NCBI RefSeq assembly: GCF_002813135.1
Contig: NZ_PHTY01000001.1
Span: forward strand, 2,041,501 to 2,105,500
Length of the DNA stretch: 64,000 nucleotides
Direction: 5' to 3'
DNA from: Ulvibacter sp. MAR_2010_11
Lineage (GTDB): Bacteria > Bacteroidota > Bacteroidia > Flavobacteriales > Flavobacteriaceae
A model generated the notes under the pieces. That model saw only the letters and a program-made list of their open reading frames with translations. It searched no databases and was not told the origin of the DNA. Below are positions 1 through 9,294 of this stretch, in pieces; positions within the stretch are counted from its first letter, which is position 1; each line of letters starts with the position of its first letter. The position numbers were made by a program, and so were the translations under genes.

Positions 1-522
1 AAGGTGGAAGCAGTGCGTTATGCCCGTGAAAATAATTTACCTTTTCTGGGAATTTGCCTGGGAATGCAAATGGCGGTAATTGAATACTCCCGGAACGTTT
101 TGGGCTTAAAAGATGCAAATTCTACCGAAATGAATCCATTTACGGCAGATCCTGTCATTAATTTAATGGAAGACCAGAAAAGCATTACCAATAAAGGCGG
201 TACTATGCGTTTGGGATCCTGGCACTGTGATTTGGAGCCGGATAGTATTGTTGGAAAGGTTTACAATACCAAAAGTATCAAAGAACGACACAGACATAGA
301 TATGAATACAACAATGCCTATCGTGATCAGCTGGAAAAGGCAGGCATGAGGGCAACCGGAATCAATCCCGATACAGGGTTGGTCGAAATTATAGAAATTC
401 CGGGTCATCCTTGGTTTGTAGGAGTGCAATATCACCCCGAGTATAAAAGTACGGTTGCAAGTCCACACCCATTGTTTGTGGCCTTTGTAAAAGCGGCTCA
501 TGACCATGCAGAAGGCAAATAA
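1..522 (+). CDS. pyrG: CTP synthase, C-terminal part (partial)
   Basis: CTP synthase makes CTP from UTP, ATP and glutamine in the cytoplasm. Only the C-terminal class I glutamine amidotransferase domain is inside the window. The frame is open to base 1, so the true start lies upstream and the GTG at base 4 is internal. The nucleophile-elbow motif GICLGMQ and the QYHPEYKS motif with the catalytic His and Glu are intact, and the C-terminus ends normally at TAA. yidC follows after about 100 bases on the same strand, a pyrG-yidC order I associate with Flavobacteriia. The N-terminal synthetase domain cannot be judged. Confidence 0.96.
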   Translation, partial: KVEAVRYARENNLPFLGICLGMQMAVIEYSRNVLGLKDANSTEMNPFTADPVINLMEDQKSITNKGGTMRLGSWHCDLEPDSIVGKVYNTKSIKERHRHRYEYNNAYRDQLEKAGMRATGINPDTGLVEIIEIPGHPWFVGVQYHPEYKSTVASPHPLFVAFVKAAHDHAEGK

Positions 523-623
523 GCGACAATTTGGCGGAATGTAAAGAAAGGTCGGATAATTGATTAAAGATTGACAACATAAATTAACTACTTCTGAAAA
601 TGCTTCGGAAGCACCAATAAAAT

Positions 624-2510
624 ATGGAACAAAAGAAATTTGACAAGAACTCGTTGATTGGGTTTTTACTGATTGGAGGAATTTTAATCTGGATGCTCTA
701 CATTCAGAAGCCAACTCCCGAAGAAACTGAAGCTGAAAAAACCAAGACCGAACAGGTTGTCAATGCGGATAAAACGGCTTCAGACAAAACAACTTCAGTA
801 GACACAACCTCTCTGGAGGGCGTGAACGAAATTACAGCCGCCAGTCCATCCGATTCTCTGGCACTGGATAAATTGAAGAACCAATTGGGTTCTTTTGCTT
901 ATTCCGGGACGCTACCTTCAGCAACCGATGCAACCACGGTGTTGGAAAACGAAGTCCTTATTCTTACAGTTAGCAACAAAGGTGGATATATAACTGAGGC
1001 GAAACTCAAGGAACATACCATGTACACCGGTGAGCCTGTGTATTTGATTAAAGATAACAGTGCTTCGCTGAATCTTCAATTTGCTTCAGAAAACAGAACG
1101 CTCAACACCAAAGACCTGTTCTTTGAACCAAGTTTGACCAAAAATGGTGAGAACAGTGTCTTAACCATGCGACTTAAGACTTCAGCAAATGCCTTTATTG
1201 AATATCGCTATGAAATGCTGCCCAACGATTATATGCTTGGGTTTACAATTAGAACGCAAGGCTTAAATGATGTTATAAACACAGGTCAACCCATGTATCT
1301 GGATTGGGGGCTGAAAGGATATCGTCATGCAAAAAGCATCACCTATGAAAACAGATATTCACGCCTAACCTACGAATACGAAAACGGAGATGATCACTCG
1401 AAATTAAGTCCGTCCGGCGACGATGAAGAGACTGAAACCGGCGTAACATGGATGAATTTCCGTCAGCATTTCTTTAGCTCCATGTTATTAACCGATACAC
1501 CTTTTAAAGAAGTGAAATTGGCCTCGGTCGATTTGGTGATAGATGAAGAGATCGATACAGTTTATACAAAGCAATACAGTGCAAGAATGTTACTGGAGTC
1601 TAAAGGCGGAGACCTTGCATATAACATGAATATGTATTACGGGCCCACCGACTATCAGATTTTTAAAGAATACGATCGTAATCTGGACGAAGCCATGCCA
1701 TTGGGTTGGGGAATTTTTGGAATGATAAACAAATACATTATTATTCCATTGTTCAGTTTCCTGAGTGATTTCCTACCTGCGGGAATTGCAATCATTGTTT
1801 TAACAATCTTAATAAAACTTGCACTTTCACCGGTTCAATACAAACAGTATCTCGCACAGGCCAAGATGAAGGTATTGAAACCCGAACTCGACGAGATCCG
1901 TGAGAAGTACAAGGACAACAAAATGAAGCAGCAACAGGAAACGCTGAAGCTGCAAAATATTGCAGGTGCGAGTCCGTTAAAGGGTTGTTTACCCGCTCTT
2001 TTACAAATTCCGGTGTTCTATGCCTTATTTACATTTTTCCCTACAGCATTCGATCTAAGACAGAAAAGTTTCCTTTGGGCAGAAGATCTGTCCAGTTACG
2101 ATACCATAGCCGAGATTCCGCACATTCCATTTTATGGGGACCATATAAGTCTGTTTCCAATTTTGGCATCGCTGGCAATCTTTTGGTATATGACTATGAC
2201 CATGGGGCAGAGTATGCAAACTCCGCAACCGGGAATGCCTAATATGAAGATTTTGATGTACATATCACCGCTTTTCATGTTGGTATTCTTTAACAACTAT
2301 GCGAGTGGACTGTCTTTGTATTATTTTGTTTCCAACCTAATTACCATCGGTATTATGCTGATCATTAAGAATTTTATAATCGATGAGGACAAAATTCATG
2401 CAAAGATTCAGGTGAACAAGGCAAAACCGAAAAAACAGAATCGTTTTCAACGTAAAATGGCCGAAATGATGGAGCAGGCCGAGCAACAGAAGAAAGCCGG
2501 TAAAAAATAA
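624..2510 (+). CDS. yidC: Membrane protein insertase YidC
   Basis: YidC inserts and folds inner-membrane proteins, alone or with SecYEG. The 628-residue protein has the Gram-negative layout: an N-terminal anchor helix (about residues 11-26), a low-complexity Lys/Thr/Glu linker, a large periplasmic domain (about 80-355), then the conserved insertase core of five membrane helices (about 365-585) and a basic tail suited to ribosome contact. A Lys near residue 398 (ILIKLALSP) sits where the hydrophilic-groove Arg of characterised homologues lies. The length fits Bacteroidota YidC. It follows pyrG and starts with ATG. The call is firm. Confidence 0.97.
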   Translation: MEQKKFDKNSLIGFLLIGGILIWMLYIQKPTPEETEAEKTKTEQVVNADKTASDKTTSVDTTSLEGVNEITAASPSDSLALDKLKNQLGSFAYSGTLPSATDATTVLENEVLILTVSNKGGYITEAKLKEHTMYTGEPVYLIKDNSASLNLQFASENRTLNTKDLFFEPSLTKNGENSVLTMRLKTSANAFIEYRYEMLPNDYMLGFTIRTQGLNDVINTGQPMYLDWGLKGYRHAKSITYENRYSRLTYEYENGDDHSKLSPSGDDEETETGVTWMNFRQHFFSSMLLTDTPFKEVKLASVDLVIDEEIDTVYTKQYSARMLLESKGGDLAYNMNMYYGPTDYQIFKEYDRNLDEAMPLGWGIFGMINKYIIIPLFSFLSDFLPAGIAIIVLTILIKLALSPVQYKQYLAQAKMKVLKPELDEIREKYKDNKMKQQQETLKLQNIAGASPLKGCLPALLQIPVFYALFTFFPTAFDLRQKSFLWAEDLSSYDTIAEIPHIPFYGDHISLFPILASLAIFWYMTMTMGQSMQTPQPGMPNMKILMYISPLFMLVFFNNYASGLSLYYFVSNLITIGIMLIIKNFIIDEDKIHAKIQVNKAKPKKQNRFQRKMAEMMEQAEQQKKAGKK

Positions 2511-2612
2511 GCGAAACTTTCTAAAGTGCTGGTTTTAATGTCTGTTCGGTCTTTCGACGTAGGTCAAGATAAACTCTGTCGAGAACTACAAGTTGGTGAC
2601 TGTCAATTAGGT

Positions 2613-2655
2613 CTCGACTGCGCCTGCCTGCCGGTAGGCAAGGCTCGACCGGACA
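2613..2655. repeat. Dispersed repeat copy interrupted by a GC-rich palindrome
   Basis: The stretch contains TCTCGACTGCG, then about 21 bases forming a hairpin (CCTGCC / GGTAGG arms around 2622-2643), then CTCGACCGGACA. The two outer parts joined together resemble the TCGACTTCGCTC core seen on the minus strand at 42774-42793. It lies in the 267-base gap between yidC and the MORN gene. Small reading frames over it look like chance. Confidence 0.6.
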
Positions 2656-2777
2656 AGCCAACTTATTTTTATTTTTTAAACATACTCTTTGTTTCGATTT
2701 GGTACTTTTTTTGATTAAGAAATAACTCAATTCAATAGAATTAAAAATAATTCGTTTTTAAAAGAAACCTTACACCT

Positions 2778-3473
2778 ATGCGAATATCACATTTTATGTT
2801 CTTCACTGCGATGCTGACTTGTTCGGTATTGCTTTCTCAAAACGACATCAATCAAAACGATGCTCAGGGGAAACGTCACGGTATTTGGAAAAAATACTTT
2901 CCGGGAACGAAACAACTTCGGTACGAAGGTTCCTTCGAACACGGGAAAGAAGTCGGGACCTTCAAATTTTACTGTGAAGAATGTGGTGACAAACCCACGG
3001 CTGTTAAAGAGTACAAATCGGGCGATAAATTTGCTTACGTAAAATATTATACCATAAAAGGAAAGTTGGTGAGCGAAGGGAAAATGGACGAAAAAGATAG
3101 AGAAGGCGAGTGGGTGTATTATCACAAAAAATCGAATGAGGTAATGACCCGCGAAAATTATGTCGACGGAAAACTGGATGGGAAGAAAATTACATATTAC
3201 ACCAATGGTAAAATCACCGAAGAACAAACCTATAAAAACGGAATCATGGAAGGTGAAAACAATTTCTATTCGCCCGAAGGTGTTCTCATAAAAAAACTAA
3301 AATATCGCAACGATCAATTGCAAGGTGAAGCAACTTATTTCGACGCACATGGAAATGTTGTGATTGAAGGATTTTATAAGGACGGACAAAAACACGGCTT
3401 GTGGAAATATTTCAAAAACGGAAAACTTGAATTTGAAGAAACGTACCCAAAACCTTTAAAGAAAGCAAATTAG
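2778..3473 (+). CDS. Secreted MORN-variant (YwqK-like) repeat protein
   Basis: A 231-residue protein with an N-terminal signal peptide (about 1-20, MRISHFMFFTAMLTCSVLLS) and then at least six MORN-variant repeats of the kind GKxxGxWxYYxxNGKxxxExxYxxG, for example GKRHGIWKKY near residue 32 and GLWKYFKNGKLEFEE near the end. Databases often label the family 'toxin-antitoxin system YwqK family antitoxin', but no toxin partner is visible and the signal peptide points to the periplasm or surface. I infer a structural or binding role rather than an antitoxin. It lies alone between yidC and mnmA; the 267-base gap before it holds a dispersed palindromic repeat. Confidence 0.8.
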   Translation: MRISHFMFFTAMLTCSVLLSQNDINQNDAQGKRHGIWKKYFPGTKQLRYEGSFEHGKEVGTFKFYCEECGDKPTAVKEYKSGDKFAYVKYYTIKGKLVSEGKMDEKDREGEWVYYHKKSNEVMTRENYVDGKLDGKKITYYTNGKITEEQTYKNGIMEGENNFYSPEGVLIKKLKYRNDQLQGEATYFDAHGNVVIEGFYKDGQKHGLWKYFKNGKLEFEETYPKPLKKAN

Positions 3474-3498
3474 GTTTCTAGGATAGTAGGTATTGTTG

Positions 3499-3506
3499 TA
3501 ATTTTG
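3499..3506 (+). promoter_or_regulatory. Bacteroidota -7 box for mnmA
   Basis: TAATTTTG matches the Bacteroidota TAnnTTTG -7 consensus and ends 16 bases before the mnmA ATG at 3523. No strong -33 box is obvious. Confidence 0.55.
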
Positions 3507-3522
3507 CAGTGTAAAAAACACC

Positions 3523-4713
3523 ATGAAAAAAAGAGTTGTTGTAGGATTGAGTGGAGGAGTAGACTCCAGTGTTGCTGCCTATTTGTTGCAGGAACAGGGC
3601 TATGATGTAATAGGCTTATTTATGAAAAACTGGCACGACGATTCTGTGACTATTTCTAAAGAGTGTCCCTGGTTAGAAGATAGTAACGACGCCATGTTAG
3701 TGGCTCAAAAATTAGGAATCCCTTTTCAAACGGTCGATTTAAGTGAGCAATACAAAGAACGTATTGTAGATTATATGTTTTACGAATACAAAATGGGGCG
3801 TACTCCCAACCCCGATGTGTTGTGTAATCGTGAGATTAAGTTCGATGTATTTATGAAAATTGCAATGGAACTGGGAGCCGATTTCGTGGCGACCGGTCAT
3901 TATTGCCGAAAAGGAATCCTTCAGAAAGACGGTAAAGAGGTATATCAATTGCTTTCCGGGAAAGATTCTAACAAAGATCAGAGTTATTTTTTGTGTCAAT
4001 TGTCTCAGGAACAGTTAGCAAAAACATTATTTCCCGTGGGAGAATTACTAAAGCCCGAAGTGCGTAAAATTGCTTCAGAACAAGGATTGATTACCGCCGA
4101 AAAGCGCGACTCACAAGGTTTGTGTTTTATCGGAAAAGTGAGACTCCCCGATTTTTTACAACAACAATTGGCACCCAAAGAAGGTGTAATAGTTGAAGTT
4201 CCTGCAGATTTTTCAGCATATGAAAAAAAAGTACCTGAATTCAATTCCGAAGAGGAAAAACTAAAATATATTTCTGAAAAACCGGTCTATTCCATGGACG
4301 ACGGGAAAGTAATCGGAAAACATCAAGGGGCGCATTATTTTACAAAGGGACAACGCAAAGGCCTGGCCGTGGGGGGCACTCAGGAGCCCTTATTTGTTAT
4401 CGACACCGATGTAAATGAAAACGTAATTTATACAGGCCAGGGTAAGAGTCATCCAGGACTGTATAGATCGGGATTGTTTGTACACCAAGAAGAAATACAC
4501 TGGATACGTGAAGATCTTTCATTAGAGGAAGATGAAACTATGCAGGTTAAAGCCCGTATTCGATATAGACAACCTTTGGAAAATGCAACCTTACATAGAA
4601 CCAATTCGGGACTTTATGTTATATTTGATAACCCGCAATCTGCAATCACTGAAGGTCAGTTTGTTGCCTGGTATCTCAACGAAGAATTGTTGGGAAGTGG
4701 TGTGATTGCTTAA
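3523..4713 (+). CDS. mnmA: tRNA-specific 2-thiouridylase MnmA
   Basis: MnmA puts the 2-thio group on the wobble uridine (U34) of tRNA-Lys, -Glu and -Gln, using ATP and relayed sulfur. The 396-residue protein carries the PP-loop ATP-binding motif GLSGGVDSS (residues 8-16), the catalytic Cys near residue 101 (CNREIKF) and the partner Cys near residue 201 (SQGLCFIGK), so the chemistry looks intact. A lysine/glutamate-rich insert at about 215-255 makes it slightly longer than enterobacterial MnmA. The start follows a TAATTTTG promoter box. The subtilase gene begins 10 bases after its stop and may be co-transcribed. Confidence 0.97.
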   Translation: MKKRVVVGLSGGVDSSVAAYLLQEQGYDVIGLFMKNWHDDSVTISKECPWLEDSNDAMLVAQKLGIPFQTVDLSEQYKERIVDYMFYEYKMGRTPNPDVLCNREIKFDVFMKIAMELGADFVATGHYCRKGILQKDGKEVYQLLSGKDSNKDQSYFLCQLSQEQLAKTLFPVGELLKPEVRKIASEQGLITAEKRDSQGLCFIGKVRLPDFLQQQLAPKEGVIVEVPADFSAYEKKVPEFNSEEEKLKYISEKPVYSMDDGKVIGKHQGAHYFTKGQRKGLAVGGTQEPLFVIDTDVNENVIYTGQGKSHPGLYRSGLFVHQEEIHWIREDLSLEEDETMQVKARIRYRQPLENATLHRTNSGLYVIFDNPQSAITEGQFVAWYLNEELLGSGVIA

Positions 4714-4723
4714 AAAAAATACT

Positions 4724-6346
4724 ATGAAAAAATTACTATTTCTCCTTGTCATTTTGACGTTACAACAATCTTATGCTCAAACACAGGATGCACTTGTGTT
4801 TTTTGCCGACAAAGAGGATGTAGCGGCATCAATAGCCAATCCAATTACAATTATGACCCAGGAGGCTATTGACCGCAAGGCATTGCACGACACGCCAATA
4901 GACGAACGCGATGTGCCTGTAAATGAAAATTATATTACTCAGGTTAAAAACGCCACAGGAATTTCGGTTTATGCCAAGTCAAAATGGATGAATTGTGTTT
5001 ATGTGCGTGGCTCACAAAGCGATATAGAAAATCTTTTAAATTTAGCTTTTGTCACCGATGTTGAGTTTGCCGATAAGAGTTTAAATCTTTTTCCAAATCC
5101 TTTCCCTACAGAAGATAAATTTGCTTTCGAAAATCAATCAACGAGAACCATATATAATTATGGGGCTGCTGCCAATCAGACAGAAATGATTGCCATAGAC
5201 TACGTTCACGAACAGGACTTTACCGGTGGAGGTATGATAGTAGCAGTTATGGACAGCGGATTCCCGAATGTGACGACTAATCCGGCATTTGCCGATGTAA
5301 TTAGTGAAAACAGATTACTGGGAACCTATGATTTTGCTGAAAGACAAGTAAATGTAGACGGTACAGGATCACACGGATCGCGAACCTTTAGTGACATTGG
5401 CGCTTTTCTGCTAGATGAATTTGTGGGAACTGCTCCCGAAGCTTCTTTTTATTTATTCCGAACCGAATACGGTCCATCCGAAAACCCGGTTGAGGAAGCC
5501 TGGTGGGTGGAAGCATTGGAACGCGCCGATAGTCTGGGTGTAGATGTGATAAATACTTCGTTGGGATATCGGGCCTATGACAATTCAAATTACGATCATA
5601 CCTATGCCGATCTTGATGGGCTTACAACTATTGCAGCGAGAGGAGCTAATCACGCCTTTGATAAAGGTATGCTTTTGGTTACCTCTGCCGGAAATGGAGG
5701 AAATAGTAGTTTCCCAACTGTTGGTACCCCGGGTGATGCCGTTGGAATCTTAACAATTGGCGCTGTAACCCCGGCGGGGAATTATGCTTCTTTCAGTTCT
5801 ATAGGTCCTACTGTCGACGGTCGAATAAAACCCGATGTAATGGCACAAGGACAGGATGCTGCCGTGGTAGATCAAAACGGAAATGTAGACTTTAACAACG
5901 GAACTTCCTTCAGCTCGCCTATCATGGCAGGCGCAGTTGCCAGTTTATGGCAGGCACGCCCCGAATTGCGTAATTATCAAATCATGCAAATTATTCGGGA
6001 ATCAGCCAATTTATATAACAACCCAACAAACCAGATGGGGTACGGGATTCCTAATTTTGAAGATGCCTACAATGCAGTGATTACCTTGGGTATTGAAGAA
6101 GAAATGCTCGAATCTCAGTTTGCGTTATACCCTAATCCGGTTCTAGATAGATTAAACATTTCCTTTCCCAAAGATGTTACAACAGCTCGTATAGCAATAT
6201 ACAACGTCTTAGGAGAAAAAGTGCTTTCAAGCGAAATCACTCCAACAAATAATGTGCTGAACGTTGTCAATTTAAAATCGGGAATTTATATTGCCAGTAT
6301 TGAATCGAACAACAAAACCAACAGCTATAAAATTGTAAAGAGGTAG
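4724..6346 (+). CDS. S8 family subtilase with T9SS C-terminal sorting signal
   Basis: A secreted serine protease. ATG 4724 gives a clean signal peptide (MKKLLFLLVILTLQQSYAQ); the frame can be extended to a TTG at 4706, but that would overlap mnmA and bury the signal. The catalytic triad is visible: Asp near residue 177 (VAVMDSGF), His near 217 (GSHGSRTF) and Ser near 395 (NGTSFSSP), with the oxyanion Asn in SAGNGG. The last 80 residues or so (FALYPNPVLDRLNISF to IKSYKIVKR-like end) are a type A T9SS sorting domain, so the enzyme is expected to be exported by the type IX system and left on the surface or released. The substrate is unknown. Confidence 0.93.
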   Translation: MKKLLFLLVILTLQQSYAQTQDALVFFADKEDVAASIANPITIMTQEAIDRKALHDTPIDERDVPVNENYITQVKNATGISVYAKSKWMNCVYVRGSQSDIENLLNLAFVTDVEFADKSLNLFPNPFPTEDKFAFENQSTRTIYNYGAAANQTEMIAIDYVHEQDFTGGGMIVAVMDSGFPNVTTNPAFADVISENRLLGTYDFAERQVNVDGTGSHGSRTFSDIGAFLLDEFVGTAPEASFYLFRTEYGPSENPVEEAWWVEALERADSLGVDVINTSLGYRAYDNSNYDHTYADLDGLTTIAARGANHAFDKGMLLVTSAGNGGNSSFPTVGTPGDAVGILTIGAVTPAGNYASFSSIGPTVDGRIKPDVMAQGQDAAVVDQNGNVDFNNGTSFSSPIMAGAVASLWQARPELRNYQIMQIIRESANLYNNPTNQMGYGIPNFEDAYNAVITLGIEEEMLESQFALYPNPVLDRLNISFPKDVTTARIAIYNVLGEKVLSSEITPTNNVLNVVNLKSGIYIASIESNNKTNSYKIVKR

Positions 6347-7287
6347 TGCAAAACCGAATTACGGAACTATTTAACATTCAATATCCAATCATTCAGGCGG
6401 GAATGATATGGAACAGTGGCTGGCGACTCGCAAGCGCTGTTAGCAACGCAGGTGGATTGGGTTTATTAGGCGCAGGCTCAATGTATCCCGAAGTGCTTAG
6501 GGAGCACATTATTAAATGTAAAAATGCGACCGACAAGCCTTTTGGGGTAAATGTTCCCATGCTATACCCCGATATCGATAAAATCATCAAAATAATTGTC
6601 GAAGAAAAAGTTGGAATTGTTTTTACTTCGGCAGGAAATCCTAAAACATATACGGCTCAACTAAAAGCACACGGCATCACGGTGGTGCATGTGGTGAGCA
6701 GTGTAAAATTTGCATTAAAAGCACAAGAAGCCGGGGTGGATGCTGTTGTCGCAGAAGGCTTTGAAGCCGGAGGTCACAACGGCCGTGAAGAGACTACCAC
6801 TTTTACGCTCATTCCAATGGTGAAGGAGCAGATTTCCGTCCCTTTGATCGCGGCAGGAGGTATCGCAACCGGAAAAGGAATGCTAGCTGCTATGGTACTA
6901 GGCGCCGATGGCGTGCAGGTTGGAAGCCGTTTTGTTGCTTCGGAAGAATCTTCCTCACACCTTGCTTTTAAACAATTGGTTGTAGATGCAAAGGAAGGAG
7001 ATACCCTGCTTACTTTGAAGGAGTTGGCGCCTGTAAGAATGCTGAAAAATAAGTTTTTTGAAGAGGTGATGCAATTGTACACTACCAATCCTACTAAAGA
7101 GGCACTTCAGGAATTATTGGGGCGAGCACGTGCAAAACGCGGGATGTTTGAAGGTGATTTGGAAAACGGAGAATTGGAAATTGGACAAATTGCCGGACTA
7201 ATTCACGATATAAAGCCTGCTGCAGAGATTGTAAAAGACATGATGACCGAATTTGAAGCTGCCAAACTCGAAGCTTCAAAACTCTAA
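6346..7287 (+). CDS. FabK / nitronate monooxygenase-like flavoprotein
   Basis: An FMN-dependent TIM-barrel oxidoreductase of 313 residues. Visible family marks are the N-terminal PIIQAGMIW segment, the AGGLGLLG loop, the GGHNG motif with the family His (about residue 144) and the phosphate-binding stretch AAGGIATGKGMLAAMVLGADGVQVGSRF. These occur both in enoyl-ACP reductase II (FabK) and in nitronate monooxygenases. Without a fab gene neighbour the choice between them stays open. It begins with GTG whose first base is the last base of the subtilase TAG, implying translational coupling. Its stop overlaps by four bases the stop of the convergent SRPBCC gene. Confidence 0.85.
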   Translation: MQNRITELFNIQYPIIQAGMIWNSGWRLASAVSNAGGLGLLGAGSMYPEVLREHIIKCKNATDKPFGVNVPMLYPDIDKIIKIIVEEKVGIVFTSAGNPKTYTAQLKAHGITVVHVVSSVKFALKAQEAGVDAVVAEGFEAGGHNGREETTTFTLIPMVKEQISVPLIAAGGIATGKGMLAAMVLGADGVQVGSRFVASEESSSHLAFKQLVVDAKEGDTLLTLKELAPVRMLKNKFFEEVMQLYTTNPTKEALQELLGRARAKRGMFEGDLENGELEIGQIAGLIHDIKPAAEIVKDMMTEFEAAKLEASKL

Positions 7288-7718
7288 TTATACTTACCAC
7301 TTCGCAGATTTATGCCTGTATACAAATAGGCTTTTAGCGAACAGATAAAATCGGTCCAACCTTGCGTTTGTTGCATGGCCTTTGCAACTCCTTCTTCCGA
7401 AAATTCAAAAGTGCGCTCCGTAATTTCCAGTGTTGTTTTGGAAGTTGTTTCGGAATGAAAGGAAAGTGTCACTTCAGCTTTAACACCGCTGGCAGACCAA
7501 TCAAATACAATTTTTCGGTTTAGGACAACCTCTTTCACATCAACATTTACAGTTACGTTGTAATCTGCAAATTCCCATTTTATTTTGGCTCCTTCGGTGA
7601 TACGCGCATTCGTTGCAGAAACAAAATAGCCGGTTAACTTCTCCGGGTTGACAATTGCTTCAAATACCTCTTCAACGGACCTTTGAATAGTATTTTTTAC
7701 TTTAACGTCGAGTTTCAT
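7284..7718 (-). CDS. SRPBCC (AHSA1-like) protein
   Basis: A 144-residue START/Bet v1-fold protein; the N-terminus (TIQRSVEEVFEAIVNPEKLTGYF) and the mid-region IVFDWSASGVKAEVTLSF match activator-of-Hsp90-ATPase-like SRPBCC proteins, which bind hydrophobic ligands. No enzymatic residues are recognisable. It is the last gene of a minus-strand operon, starting 5 bases after the GNAT-nitrilase gene, and may serve that operon as a binding protein. Its 3' end overlaps the convergent flavoenzyme gene. Specific function unknown. Confidence 0.8.
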   Translation of the reverse strand: MKLDVKVKNTIQRSVEEVFEAIVNPEKLTGYFVSATNARITEGAKIKWEFADYNVTVNVDVKEVVLNRKIVFDWSASGVKAEVTLSFHSETTSKTTLEITERTFEFSEEGVAKAMQQTQGWTDFICSLKAYLYTGINLRSGKYN

Positions 7719-7723
7719 AAGGG

Positions 7724-9247
7724 CTATTTTTTTCTCAATTCAAAAAGATCTGTCCTACGGTCTCTTAAATTACGAACAGCTCCAAATTGATTGAGTTGTC
7801 GCAACAAATCGATGTCTACATCGGCAATTAGTATCATTTCGGTATTGGGAGTTGCTTCGGCTTTTATTCCTGTTGCAGGGAAGGCAAAGTCGCAAGGGGT
7901 AAATACCATCGACTGTGCATACTGCATGTCCATATTTTCCACCTTCGGTAAGTTCCCAACACTACCCGCAATGGCGACGTAACATTCGTTTTCGATGGCT
8001 CTGGCTTGTGCACAAAGACGCACTCTCGAATAACCGTTTTGCGTATCCGTAAGGAAGGGTACAAATAAAATGTCCATCCCTTCATCGGCTAACAATCTAC
8101 TTAGTTCAGGGAATTCGGAGTCGTAACAAATTAGAACGCCAATCTTTCCGCAATCGGTATCAAACACCTTGAGTTCACTTCCACCCTGTAAGCCCCAAAC
8201 CTTGGCTTCATCCGGGGTGACGTGTAATTTCACATAGCGTTCCAGACTTCCGTCACGGCGACACAAATAGCCTACATTATACAATTTTCCATCTCTGATT
8301 TCGGGCATACTGCCACAGATAATATTGATGTTGTAGGAGATGGATAATTCGGCAAATTTTTCGACAATAGCTGCCGAGTGCTTTGCGAGTTCCCGAATCG
8401 CTTCCGGAACCGCCATATGGTTATTTTCTGCCATTAACGGCGCCATAAAAAATTCAGGAAAAAGTGCAAAATCAGATCGATACCCGGAAACGGCATCTAC
8501 AAAAAATTCTACCTGTTGCATTAATTCATCCAGGTTTTTATAGGGTCGCATTTGCCACTGGATTAGTCCCAGGCGTACAATTTTTTTAACTGTCGCTGCT
8601 TTTTTTGGCTTTTTTTCGTAGTAAATATTATCCCACTCGAGCAGCACAGCATAATCGTTAGATGCATGATCGCCTTCGAGGTAATTCTTTAGAATTTTTG
8701 ATGGGTGAAAATCGTTGGAAATCTGAAAGTTAAACACCGGATCATGGATTTCTTTCATTTTCACCTTGGCAATGTATTCTTTGGGAGATAAAGTATCGGA
8801 ATATTTGTGATAATTCGGAATTCTGCCACCAAAGGCCACACCTCTTAAATTAAGTCGTTCGCAAAGTTCCTTTCTGTAATCGTACAACCGTCTTCCGAGA
8901 CGCATTCCGCGAAATTCAGGTTTTATAAAAACATCGATGCCGTACAATACATCGCCATCATTGGAATGGGTACTAAAGGTGTAATTTCCTGTAATTTCGG
9001 CATAGGAGTGATGTTCGTCAAACTTGTCGTAATCCAAAATAATAGACAAGGCGCAACCCGCTAATTGGTTATTGATTTTGATAGTTACCTGTCCTTCCGG
9101 GAACTCCTCTATAAGTCGCTGGATTTGAAGTTCGGACCAATGCGTGTTTTCCATATTCGAATACGATTGGATCATGGCACTCTTCAGTTCTTCGTAATCA
9201 TTAACACTTAAAAAAGTAAGCTCTATGTTTTCAATTTCTTTCATCAT
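7724..9247 (-). CDS. GNAT acetyltransferase-nitrilase fusion protein
   Basis: A 507-residue two-domain protein. Residues about 5-215 are a GNAT acyltransferase domain (RGMRLGRRLYDYR is the acyl-CoA pyrophosphate loop). Residues about 225-500 are a carbon-nitrogen hydrolase with the full Glu-Lys-Cys triad: Glu in FPEFFMAP, Lys in ERYVKLHVTPDE and Cys in VLICYDSEFPE. Such fusions are known in bacteria, but their substrates are largely unassigned. It lies 47 bases downstream of the N-formylglutamate amidohydrolase homologue and 5 bases before the SRPBCC gene. I infer acylation plus amide hydrolysis on a metabolite of this operon. Start at 9247; a second ATG at 9244 is equally possible. Confidence 0.9.
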   Translation of the reverse strand: MMKEIENIELTFLSVNDYEELKSAMIQSYSNMENTHWSELQIQRLIEEFPEGQVTIKINNQLAGCALSIILDYDKFDEHHSYAEITGNYTFSTHSNDGDVLYGIDVFIKPEFRGMRLGRRLYDYRKELCERLNLRGVAFGGRIPNYHKYSDTLSPKEYIAKVKMKEIHDPVFNFQISNDFHPSKILKNYLEGDHASNDYAVLLEWDNIYYEKKPKKAATVKKIVRLGLIQWQMRPYKNLDELMQQVEFFVDAVSGYRSDFALFPEFFMAPLMAENNHMAVPEAIRELAKHSAAIVEKFAELSISYNINIICGSMPEIRDGKLYNVGYLCRRDGSLERYVKLHVTPDEAKVWGLQGGSELKVFDTDCGKIGVLICYDSEFPELSRLLADEGMDILFVPFLTDTQNGYSRVRLCAQARAIENECYVAIAGSVGNLPKVENMDMQYAQSMVFTPCDFAFPATGIKAEATPNTEMILIADVDIDLLRQLNQFGAVRNLRDRRTDLFELRKK

Positions 9248-9294
9248 AAAAAATGGGATACAGGTATTTGTAATGTTTGTAAAGTTAACATTAA

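Noticed and set aside
2521-2730. Small protein-coding genes between yidC and the MORN gene
   Set aside because: Frames on both strands run across the palindromic repeat; the sequence is biased by the repeat and has no protein-like pattern.
2778-3473. Toxin-antitoxin system
   Set aside because: The MORN-repeat protein is in a family often labelled as an antitoxin, but it has a signal peptide and no toxin gene is adjacent.
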